A DNA stretch of 64,000 bases from Hymenopus coronatus (taxonomy: Eukaryota; Arthropoda; Insecta; Mantodea; Hymenopodidae): NCBI GenBank assembly GCA_030762935.1, contig CM060880.1:16609001-16673000 (forward strand), in the 5' to 3' direction. Below the pieces are notes generated by a model. The model did no database searches. It saw only the letters and a program-made list of their open reading frames with translations, and was not told the origin of the DNA. Shown piece after piece: positions 47,301 through 57,529 of the stretch. Each line of letters opens with the position of its first letter. Position 1 is the stretch's first letter. A program made the position numbers and the translations under genes.

Positions 47301-49110
47301 AATAATTCATTATCAGCAACAAAACGCCACACACTGCTTGAAGAAGACATTATCTCACTGCTTTTGGAATACTTTGATTCATCACGCGGATCATGTGATT
47401 AGAAGCAGGCCTATGTATTTTGTTCATTGCCCTTCATGCTCCAAGTGCAAACTGTAGGGAAACGTATGAGGAAATGGAGTGAAAATTAAGAATTAAGGAA
47501 TATATATTTGTGATAAAAGAGGATTCTAGGCCAATATGGGAAAATTTGTTGTGCGTAAATGAGCCAATATCAAATAGGAGAACAAAAAACCATACAATAT
47601 TTATGTTGTACTTTTTGGAGGTGGAGGATCCTCAAATAATGAATCTATCTAACAAGTTAGCTACCCAACTTAACTTTCATTTCAAACATCTTATCAAGCT
47701 ACTTTTGACTGAGTTGAAACTTAATAAAAACACTTTGACTAAGAATAATACTAATGCTTATTTTTAAATAATTTTTTTGTATTGAATCCTAAGTTAAGTG
47801 AAGCAGATAGTGCCCCCCTCCTGTTGTTGCTAACATTAAGGCTAATCTAATATTGCACATAAGACAAGTACCGCAGAATTTTCATTCTGTGTAGCTCGAG
47901 AAAATTAGGCAAGCAAGCCAAGTTACATATGGCACATCCCGTACCTACCTGTAGGTAAGCTAGGCAAGTTGTAAATCAGCTGTTGTGGTTCCCAACCCAT
48001 TTAAGTGGAATTGTAGCATTTAGGTTTAGAAAAAACATTTTCCAAGATCCAACCAGCTCAAATTATGGTTGAAGGGACATCAGCGCCTGTCACTATCATT
48101 ATATTCTGATGCTCAGTAATAACAAACACTGTTTATCTGCCAATTTTCAGAAATAATATACTAGCATCATCAGCTTGTCGAGATGTTGCAATGCTCCATT
48201 CATGAATCTGATTGCCTCACCAAAAGTGCAAGAATTAACACGGTGTTAGACTGTTTTATAATTTGGCAATATTTGTTTACATGGTTGCTGGAGATCTGAA
48301 GGTTTTTAGGTTAGATATGGTGGCACATTACAACTGCTAATCTCAATGTGCTTTGGTGTCTAAGTATGCAATACAAACATGTCCTATTGCAGCTTATACA
48401 TATGATCAGACCTTGGCAGTTCAGTTCCTTTTCTGCTGCTTCAGTACAGCACTTGTTGCCCATCTGCCCAACGTCACACCTGCATTTCATGGAAGGTGTT
48501 CTGTACAATAGATTGGTGATGGGTGTGTAACAGAACTAAAAGAAAAACTTCTTCAAACCTAATCATCATTTTTTTTTTATTATTATTAAAAATGTATGGA
48601 AACTTTATAATCAATCTGTATGAGTCAAATGAGAGTGATTCAGTACCAGGGATAAAATTTATTTGGGACTTCCTTGCTAGTCATTTTGAATCTATGACCT
48701 TTTTAAAAAAAGAGCATTACTGTGTGTAGTCAGTTCTTAAGTTCCAAGGAATAGACCTAGAGGGTATCCTAGAGCATCATGGTAAGGAACTTGATACATT
48801 TCTTTCGGCTGGTAAAACTGATTTATTGTATATAAATACAGTTTCATTATCATCTTCACTATGCAAACAGCCCAGTTTTTCAGGTAATGTGTCTTGACAA
48901 TGTAGTTTCTTTAATAAACACTTTGAAGAACTAAGGTTTGGTGAATATTTGCCTGAAATTGTTCTTGGGCTTCCAGCTGTGTTATTATGGATTGGTACTC
49001 CATTTTGAAGAGTTCCATTGTCTTTGTTTTCAGGAAAACTTAACCAAGGGAGATGAATTCCATTCTTTACTAATTTTGAAGATTTATAAATTAAGTAACT
49101 GTGATGGTAG
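41340..49110. other. Long unassigned AT-rich intergenic stretch
   Basis: No supported gene. A 93-codon frame at 45171-45452 and the CpG-richer patch 45660-45740 were looked at and show no known domain. One SINE-like B box lies at 45.8 kb. Confidence 0.45.
45780..45870 (+). mobile_element. Possible degenerate tRNA-like SINE head
   Basis: GTAGGTTCAAATCCCAGTTG is a good B box (GGTTCAAATCC). No convincing A box upstream or family-matched body. Confidence 0.3.
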
Positions 49111-49114
49111 TCAT

Positions 49115-49247
49115 ATAATAAGTGTGTTGGGAATCTATAACGCTACATCACTGAAAAACACTTGGATGCATTTTGGGAAATGTTTCTGAAACGCGTCCAA
49201 GTGTTTGTCAGTGATGTAGTGTTACAAATTCCCAACTCACTTATTAT
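49115..49247. repeat. 55-bp inverted repeat with 23-nt loop
   Basis: Arms 49115-49169 and 49193-49247 match at 49 of 55 positions. The right edge of the loop and arm reads TTCTGAAACGCGTCC, like the GAAAC(N)GTC part of the PLE-type hammerhead motif. No coding sequence. Confidence 0.85.
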
Positions 49248-49504
49248 AATTCCGCTCTTAGTTATAGACAGATGATCCTTGGAGTTAGTGCCAAAGAGAT
49301 GAGATATAATTTGTTTATAGGAGTTTCACATAAAACTACACTGTAATGTATAAAATTTGAGTATGGACCCCTTGGAAAACATTACAAAAAACTTCATTGT
49401 GACTGTCTATCTTGGTCACTGTTCTTTTTGAAAACTTGCCGAGAGAGCAGTGTAAACCAAGGTTTACTGATCTACAGTGGTGCCATGTTCTGAATAAATT
49501 TTAT

Positions 49505-49600
49505 CACTACGGTTCCAGTAACTAAATGCAGAAAGCTGAAGGTCTGTGGTTCAAAACTTTCTATGGCATTGAGTTTTCAGATCTAATTCTCCTTTCCAGC
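49505..49600 (+). mobile_element. Degenerate SINE-B-like head
   Basis: GGTCTGTGGTTCAAAACTTT, CTATGGCATTGAGTTTTCAG is similar to the B-box region of the 12.35 kb copy. Weak. Confidence 0.4.
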
Positions 49601-50784
49601 TTTGCAAGAAAATTATTATTCAGCCATTATTTAACTATCATATGTTAAACTTAAAATGAATTTGTGATGTTTGGGAAGAACATAATATCTCCAAAATGGT
49701 ATTTTTAGACAAAACAATTCTTATATGCTTAGTATTTATATATTAGATGAAAGCTGCTGCATTTGAATACAGCTAAATTTCTAAAGTATGGTATTCTCAT
49801 TTGGAGTTGTATGTGAATGAGCGTTTTAAATTAACATTTAAAACAAAACAAAGATATACTTGTATTTTTGAAGTTATGTTCTGACCACACACCACAGAAT
49901 TTAATCAGAAATAGAAGTACACTTTGTGTTGAATATGTATATATAATAGTGTTAGAAAAACAGGCTTCATGGAAAATAGTTTTCATGCCACTAAACCACA
50001 GAAAATGTACAAAGTTTCTGAGAATATCAAAGGTTTTAGTGCTTTAATTTTAATTGCAAACTTTAACTGATAAATGATATATAGAGAGATTTCTAAGTGT
50101 AATTGCTATTTAGTTTGTGTTAATATGACTATAATTTTTATCCTAATATGCTGTAAAATGGTTTATGTATTTGGATATATTTTTCAGATGATGCAGAAAG
50201 TGTTAACATATTTGCTGGACATTTTGCAGTGCATAATATTGTTAAGGTCTGTTATTTTGTTGATGATATTCTTGTATGTGGATTCATTCTTGTTACCATT
50301 TACTTGCAAAGGGGTTTAGTTTATAAGGTGAATGTTGAAACAAATAGGACAGGGGTGAAAAATCTTTGATTAATAATCAAACTTGTTTTATGTTCTGGCA
50401 GAACATGTTTCATGAAACTTTTCTTAAGGTTAGAAACAGGTAAAGGAAAGGGAACTTTTTACAAGTGAACAACTATGTGCAATGAATTATAAAATGTCTT
50501 AAGAATCTCACTCTCTGTCTTAGGGAATATCCAAGAATGTCTCAAATGAGGCAAGGTGCATGATTTGGAAAGTAAAAATAAGAATTTTACACAGTGATGT
50601 CATAACGCAAACCCGTTCCTACCATCTCCCATCACCAGATGTCCAATGAAACACAGGTATGTCCCTTTTTCACTCTTATCCCATTGTCCTGAAAAAATTT
50701 CAGAATATTAAGAACAGATTATCAGCTTACCAACAATTTTTATGAAAGGGTATTTTGGAACAGTGATATGTATGAATAGAATAT

Positions 50785-50949
50785 TTTTGAGTTTGATTTG
50801 GAATGCTGTATGACTTGCCTATTGTTTTGCCAGACTGGTTTCGAAGCCATGTAGGCTTAATTGTCGATGGTGAAGACCACATGGCTTTGAAACCTATCTG
50901 GCAAAACAATACGGAGTCATACTTAAAGTGTTACAAATCCAACTCAAAA
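50785..50949. repeat. ~72-bp inverted repeat with ~21-nt loop
   Basis: Arms 50785-50855 and 50877-50949 are complementary with several mismatches; the inner part ATTGTTTTGCCAGA and GGTTTC pairs with its complement on the right. The - strand of the left arm reads TTCGAAACCAGTCTGGC; the + strand of the right arm reads GGTGAAGACCACATGGC and then TTTGAAACC. Confidence 0.8.
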
Positions 50950-51117
50950 ATGTTCGGATTATTAGCTGTTGTCTTTACATATGCACCAATGAACATTACT
51001 ATGTGTAATGGCTGATTGCAGCATAATATTCAGAGTTCTGTGATATGACTGAAAAAAAAAAAAGAGCATCTTAGAGAGTTTATCTTAAGATAAAGGTCAT
51101 TTAACTCTGATTAATTT

Positions 51118-51325
51118 AAGACCACCTCTGAGGGGTAGCATCTTTGCCTCACATTCCAGTCCCAAGTTCAAATTTTTACCTGGATAATGCTTTTTTGCTT
51201 GTTTTCGCTTAGCCTTAGAAGAGAAATGTATAACTTTTAAACTCTAAGGGACCCTAGGCATCATTTCAACCTCTTCATTCATTCACCATCCAATGTGACC
51301 TTATGTGGTTAAAGTAAAAACTATT
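51118..51325 (+). mobile_element. SINE-A copy
   Basis: GGGGTAGCATCTTTGCCTCA head, B-box-like AAGTTCAAATTTTTACC, CTTTTAAACTCTAAGGGACC, CATCATTTCAACCTCTTCAT and the 3' end ATGTGGTTAAAGTAAAAAC. Confidence 0.75.
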
Positions 51326-52007
51326 AATTTAAAAACTGCATTGCTCAATGGTGAGGATAGTGAAAGATTTGACAACAAAATAAAAAGAAACATTGCAAGC
51401 ATTCCTTTTTCATGTCCATATGCAGGAATGTTAAACTCAAGACATTGCACAGAAAAAAAAACATTTCATCATAATTAATCAAATTTCAAATTTGTTGGAG
51501 TTAGTATAAAATTAGACAGTTTGAATCCCAAAAATTTACTGTTCTGTTTTGAAGTTACTGTTTTTTAAACAGATGTAATATTTGGTAGAAAATTGGTGCA
51601 ATATTAAGGTTTGTCTATTAAAAAGTGCCTTAATAATTTATAATTTTTATGTAAACTCCACAGCTTTTGAAGATAACTTTTAAATACATTTAACAAAATT
51701 TAGTTGAAATGTACATACATTTTGGTATGAAAAAAAATGACCCATGTAGGGGTGGGACAATTTATGTTGTATTGGAATGGGTAACACTGCCCTGTCAAAG
51801 TGTAGCTGCTTCTAGCTCTCACATAATTTAAGCCACCTTTATGACAAGTTGCATAAGCCATCCCAAAGGATGGATGAAGGATAACATTGCCAATGTTCTT
51901 AATTTCTAAGTGCTATTAAGATAATCATGGTAATATTAATAAGATTGATGATAATAGTCCATTTAAATAATATGCCTTTTGACTATGTCGTCATGTTGCA
52001 GTTATTA

Positions 52008-52025
52008 TAATAATAATAATAATGT
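52008..52025. repeat. (TAA)n microsatellite
   Basis: ATAATAATAATAATAATG, a short simple repeat in intergenic DNA. Confidence 0.8.
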
Positions 52026-53294
52026 GTCTAAATGAACTGCAACCATTATTAAAACTGAAAAACACATTGAAATAATAGCTGTCTTGATAGATTCCCTCCA
52101 ATAGGTTTCCAGCCTTTGAGGTATACCTTGCAGTTCAGCAACATCACATCCCTATTTGATAGTGGCAGTAATTTTATCCTAATTTCCAGGTCTACTTCAA
52201 AAGAAAGGTTTGACATAAATATTACAGCTGCTATTTTGTTTCTCTTCCTCTGTAAGGTTGAGTTGTTAACTATATTATATTGGACTGTCTCACCTCTGGT
52301 TCTCTACATCAGTCAGAGAGGAATCCATAAAGAGGGGCCACTGTTTTACCCTCACCTCCATCCCGCCCGACTAACATAATATTGCGTCATTAGTTCATGT
52401 TCATTTTTTTAGAATTGAATAGTACCATATGAATTTGAGTCATAAGTATGTCATGATTATATTTTCTTGCTTCCACTAATATAAGCCCTTTCTGTACCAG
52501 TTTTCCCAAAATTGTATCTATTTTTTTGGCATAAATGCAAGTGGTAAGTGTTAATCTAGTTAACAGAATGGAAATCACTAAAAACTTGACAAAGAAAAAT
52601 TAAGTTTGTGGGTCAGAATAACCTATTAAAAAAAAGTTTTTATTTTATTCTTTTTAAATTGACCAAAATTCTCTTAATCTATGTTTCATAGATGTTCAGT
52701 TTGTGAAGCTGTAGTTGTAAATTACTTTTGGAACAAGTAAACACATGCACCGATGTTCAAAGTGTGAATCCTGTTCTAACTATCCTACATACCTGCGCTT
52801 GTCCATTGTTTTTATCTATTTCCTGTTTGGTCATTTCAAGACCTAAAAATGTACCATCTGAGGAGATACAGAATTGCCTCAAATATGTTGCCAATTTATT
52901 AATAACGGAAGCACTAATAACTGTGAAGTTATTTTAATTTAATTTTAAAAAAATTTAAGTACACTTCTTAAAATTGAACTGAATAAAAATAGCCTGGCAA
53001 TGTTTGAAATAAAAGTATTAACACAGACAGCTTGCAACTATTGCAGTGAGTGCACGTTGTGCAGTAGCACTGCTCTTGACATGACCTATCAGTCAGGTTT
53101 CAAGTTCAAATTGTATATTAATAATATTCCTTGGGATGTTTCCTGTGGTACAAAAGCTTAATCATTACTTTACTTCAAGGAGTTTGTGTAAATTCCTCAG
53201 AAATAGGCTTATAACATTTAACTTAAAATTAGATCATGTTTATTCAATTCATCTATTGAGAGAGGAATCAAAATGCAGAGTGAGCAAGAATGAA

Positions 53295-53326
53295 AGAAAG
53301 AGACAGTGTATATACTGTCTCTTTCT
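53295..53326. repeat. Short near-perfect hairpin
   Basis: AAAGAGACAGT and its complement (13-bp arms, 53295-53307 and 53314-53326) around GTATAT. No known role. Confidence 0.6.
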
Positions 53327-55644
53327 CTATGCATAGTAGCTTTCCCCAACCCTCTTATAATGTACCTGCTTGTTTTTCAGTACATTCGTATGGTTCAGTT
53401 GACAGCATATTAGGCTTGCATTCAGGATCTCCTTGGTTTAGACATCTGGCACATGCACATGTGGGATGTTAAGATTGTACTGTAAGTGCAAATAACATCA
53501 AAATAATAGATCATCAGTTGTGATGATTTCTAACATAATTTCTAAAGGTTGGCAGCAGAAATGTTTGTTCTTCATTGGCTGTGTCTTCAAAAAACTAAAA
53601 GAAGTGTTGCACATAATTTATGATATTAGCAATTCTATGATGCCCCATGGTTGATCACTATTTTCATTAGAAGGCTACCAGAAATGAACCTCTCATGAAA
53701 CAACCTGACCAGCTGCTACAACGTTCATTACCTTCATTACAAGCTGTCTGAATATCCAGGTAGTAATTACAAAAGCTTTGGCTGCATGGCCTTGGTTCCA
53801 GATCATGTAAAATGCTTATTTAAGTGGTGCAATTAGTTCCCAGTTCAAACATTCCTCCTCAGTAAATTCAGCTCAAATAGTTTGTTAAAATTTCTAATCA
53901 TGAGCATGTTAGCAGTATCAAAGTATGATCTCACCAATACTGCATTCCTATTGTGGCTCCACTGCTGCAATACATAACCTTGTTTTAGTTAATATGGGAT
54001 TCATCATAAGAAACTACAGGTTTACAACTTTGAGAGGGAAAGTTACTGTTGCTGCTTGATGGACTGTTTCCCCCATTTTTGCCTCCCCTCTTCCTCTATG
54101 CCAGTTATGCTATATTCACAATGCAATCCTAAGCACAACGCAAGAAGTTGTCACGGGTTTCTAGATCCGCAAGTTACATGCAAATATCTTCCAAGCACTC
54201 TGCAAGTTATAAACTGAATAACATAACCAACAATACCACATAAGAAAATTCACTCCATCTTTTACGAAATAAATACATTACATACTAACAATGACACTTG
54301 CAGCAGTGAAGTCACAATAATTGCTCATTCAAAATTATTGAAAATAGTACAAGCATAAAGACTGCAGAAAGTGATAAAGCTACACATTTAATGAACCAAG
54401 AATTATCTCTCTGCATCTTTCGATTTATGAAAACTAATAAATCTATATACAGTTGATAGTTACATCCATTAAATCAAAGAAGAATTTGCAAGGAGACTGT
54501 CATAACCTCTTGAGGGAGATTAGAGATGGCAAGGCATGGCACGGCCAAATCATGCATGCAAAATCTTGCAGTGCGATTGTTTGTTATTGAATTCATAGGC
54601 AATGCATAGAGAAAAGAAGCAGAATTCTTCCTCTTTGCATGCAACACAAGGATAAAGTTTGGAGTTTGCAAGCTCTTGCATTGCATTGTGTCTTGTGCAT
54701 TTCTATGTGAATACTTACATTAAATAATATGAGTCCAAACTCTTGCGCTTACATTTCATTGTGAATGTAGCATTACTCATCTTCATTGTAGGGGAAACGT
54801 ACTCACTGTTAATGTGTGCAAGCCTAGAGGAGGAAAGCACATAGTGGGGTAAACCTTCTCCCTACTTTTTGTGTATGCCTGCATAGAACATTCTTTCCTC
54901 CATTGCAAACTATATCTACTGTTATGTAAAGATGCAACTCAATACAACATGGCATTAGAAAACAGTTGATGCACAAATCGATTGCCAATCCAGCACTTAA
55001 AAACACAAGATATCCCTTTATTCCAGTTATGGCTTCTATATATGCACAAATCTGAATGAATATTGAGTGAAGTGACTTTTTGACCAATCTGTACTTTTAA
55101 TAAACTGTTGCCAACCTGGCAAGTCTCAACTCTTGACAATGGTTGGCATAATCAAATATACATCATAGAAATCCACCTTCAAGTATAGAAACACTTGGAA
55201 CAGTTTTGAATGGAGCTATGGATACATGTATGAAATAAACTCCACTTTAATCTTTGCTAAGCAATAACAAGATACAATGATTCACAAAACATATTCTGCC
55301 AAAAATACTTCTGAATGAAAACCTTACACCTGATTCAGCAAGAATATTTTCTGATTGTCAAATGTATAATATTACATTTGCGGACATTTTCATACTCTTT
55401 GTGCTAACATAAAACAAGTCAAGTTGGGCACAAATCATTATAATTTTATATTTGCTCATGTGCTGTTATATTTCTTTGAAAATTCAGAAATGACAGATGT
55501 AAGGAGATTTTTGTTTTATCACTGTGTTTGTTAGGTTTTGTGCACATGAGTGAAAGTTTTGTGGTGCTTAAATACATTTACTTTCTTCCCAGTAAGAATA
55601 CAGTTGTGTTTATAATAATATAGAGATATTGTGTAATGCATTAT

Positions 55645-55650
55645 TTTATT
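55645..55650 (-). terminator. Candidate poly(A) signal of POLG2
   Basis: The + strand TTTATT reads AATAAA on the - strand, 135 nt after the POLG2 stop. Position is right for a 3' UTR, but the hexamer is common in AT-rich DNA. Confidence 0.4.
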
Positions 55651-55784
55651 GCCACTGATGTGTTTAGTGTACAAAAGAATCATATGCTTCTACATGTAAA
55701 GATTCTTAAAGAGCTAAAGAAATAAAACATTTTGTAATACATGATATGAGCAGAATTATCTTGTACACCATGCCAAAACTAAAG

Positions 55785-55844
55785 TTAGTAGTTTTTCAGC
55801 AAAAGTTCCATGTAGTTCTTAAGCTCGGTAACATGGACTTGCTC
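55785..55844 (-). CDS. POLG2: POLG2 terminal coding exon
   Basis: Twenty codons including the stop, EQVHVTELKNYMELLLKNY, preceded by a T-rich acceptor ending in CAG. It matches the family's amphipathic C-terminal helix. It was found by extending the upstream exon and is too short for an ORF track. Confidence 0.8.
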   Translation of the reverse strand, partial: EQVHVTELKNYMELLLKNY

Positions 55845-56468
55845 CTGAAACAAAAAAGGCAGCCATAAGTCACACATAGCATATTTCTCTATGAAATACA
55901 ATGTCCCTTTTATCCTGAATATGATTTAATAAATTGGTGTATTATACAAAAAGAAAGTGAATGTGCTATTTTCACATTTTGTTTTAGGTACAGTAGACTG
56001 ACGCGATAGTCAAAACATTAAAAAGTGGGCTAGTATATGCTGGCCTTGAAATTCCATTCTCTTTGCATCACAAAATAAAAAAATCTGATGTGTTTCTCTA
56101 CATCTCTGCAACAAATTATTGTTAAAAAGTTAATGCTTCTACTTTCTTCATGCTCGTTGAGAAAAAAATTAGCAGAAATAGTCTTATTACTTGTTTCCTT
56201 GTAAGTAGAAGTGAAATAAAGGAGTACCATAGGTTAAAGTGATAGTCTAAAGCTGGTTGCTATGTGACTGAAGTTCCTTTATTTGTATGGACATGAGTTG
56301 ACAAATTCCTCTATGAGAAAAGCTGAAACCAAAAACAAGTGTTATCTAAAAAAACGATCAACTCCATGAAAAAAATGTATATAACATAAAGTGTGTTATT
56401 TGTGATGTAGGTAGCTTCAATGTATGGGATTTTAATAAAAATTGTAAGAGCCATATTTCAGAAAGTGT

Positions 56469-56504
<36 letters not shown>

Positions 56505-57498
56505 ATGTGAGAGAGAGAGAACATAACTCAAAAACGAAAAGTCAGTAAAATACCAAACTTGGTATTTAAGTTTAGTATCTTCCAGAGATGCAACACGAAG
56601 ATTTTGAGAAAAATTCCCCCACCCCAAACTACCCTTTACATGGAACATTTTTCAAAAATTTTGATTTTTTCAAAAATGGCTCTAACGATTTTGATTAAGA
56701 TATTGTATATTAAAGTTATTTACCTGACAAATAAAATGTATATCTTGAATTTTCTAGGAATAGCCTCTAAAAACTCCTTTATTCTGGTAGAATTTTACGT
56801 AATTTTGCATAATTGCTAAACAGTAAGAGAGAGACAAAAAATGTATAGCACATTAAAACAAACAATTTATGTTATATACATTTTTTCGTGGAGTTGATCG
56901 TTTTTAGATATCCCTTGTTTTTGGTTTCAGCTTTGAAAAACATACTTTTCTCATACAGGAATTTGTCAACTCCTGTCCATACATACAAACAAAGGAACAT
57001 CAGTCACATAGCAACCAGCTTTTGACTATCACCTTAGCCTATGGTACTCTCTTATTTTGCTTCTACTTACAAGGAAGCAAGTAGTAAGACTATTTCTGCT
57101 AATTTTTTCTCGAATAGCATGAAGTAAATAGAAGCATAAGCTTTTTAACAATAGTTTGTTGCAGAGATGTAGAGAAAGTCATTTGAATGGAACACATCAG
57201 ATTCTTTTTAGATCTGTTTCTAGAGTTCAACTGTAGCACTAATTTCTAATCCAGTGCAATTTCAAAAAACTTACCTTGAGCATGGTGTCTCTACTTCTTA
57301 ACCCAAAAATTCCTGACTTGAGGGACGTTTCATTTAGGACGACTGTGTAAGGGATTCCTAGTTCATCATTACGGATAAATTGGGCTTCAAGCGACTTCTT
57401 TGCGAGGTCAGGCAGCAAGAGGGTAGGGATCCTTATTTGTCTAAGTTGTCTATTGAGGTAATGTGCTAACTGCGTCAACTCTTCTCCTGTTGTAGCAT
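55785..57498 (-). CDS. POLG2: Mitochondrial DNA polymerase gamma accessory subunit, 3' two exons (partial)
   Basis: POLG2 is the processivity subunit of the mitochondrial replicative polymerase; its C-terminal domain resembles the anticodon-binding domain of class II aminoacyl-tRNA synthetases and contacts the catalytic subunit. Joining 57275-57498 and 55785-55844 on the - strand gives about 94 codons reading ATTGEELTQLAHYLNRQLRQ, then SLEAQFIRNDELGIPYTVVL, ETSLKSGIFGLRSRDTMLK and, across the splice, EQVHVTELKNYMELLLKNY-stop. The LGIPYTVVLNET ... LRSRDT block is the family hallmark near the C terminus. The splice is phase 0 with GTAAGT donor and TTTTTTGTTTCAG acceptor. The first exon seen begins with a partial codon after CTGCAG. 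Upstream exons were not found between 57500 and 64000 and probably lie beyond the window. Confidence 0.82.
56140..56400 (-). repeat. Inverted Rep-1 right half (POLG2 intron)
   Basis: The - strand reads GATCGTTTTTTTAGATAACA, CACATAGCAACCAGCTTTAG, CCTATGGTACTC, CTTCTACTTACAAGGAAACA and CTATTTCTGCTAATTTTTTT. It shares private variants (CTATGGTACTC, CTGCTAATTTTTT) with the forward copy next door, so the two probably arose from each other. Confidence 0.82.
56460..57215 (+). repeat. Rep-1 copy in last POLG2 intron
   Basis: Starts in a (TG)n tract (about 56465-56503), then AACTCAAAAACGAAAAGTCA through CAACCAGCTTTTGACTATCA to GAGAAAGTCATTTGAATGGA. The left end is replaced by the inverted piece. Its right end is about 60 bp from the POLG2 exon. 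Confidence 0.88.
56465..56503. repeat. (TG)n microsatellite
   Basis: About 19 TG units with one interruption, inside the Rep-1 copy; most Rep-1 copies have a shorter GT-rich stretch here. Confidence 0.9.
57275..57498 (-). CDS. POLG2: POLG2 penultimate coding exon
   Basis: 224 bp, entered with 2 bases of a split codon after CTGCAG and left in phase 0 at CTCAAG|GTAAGT. It encodes most of the anticodon-binding-like fold including the RNDELGIPYTVVL strand. The apparent ATG at 57520 lies in the intron and is not the start. Confidence 0.82.
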
Positions 57499-57529
57499 CT
57501 GCAGAAACATCAACAAACACAATAATTAT

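Larger units (their letters stand above)
51330..55640. other. Intergenic DNA before the POLG2 3' end
   Basis: No supported gene. Contains a (TAA)n tract, a short hairpin at 53.3 kb and, at 52.1-52.25 kb, a frame with a weak protease-like string. Confidence 0.4.

Noticed and set aside
47510..47767. 85-codon frame with LLLTELKLNKN
   Set aside because: It has some similarity to a frame at 59.4 kb (LLLTELEG) but too short and low in complexity to support a shared element.
57520..57520. ATG of the 93-codon frame as the POLG2 start
   Set aside because: It lies upstream of a CTGCAG acceptor in the intron and the family protein is far longer.
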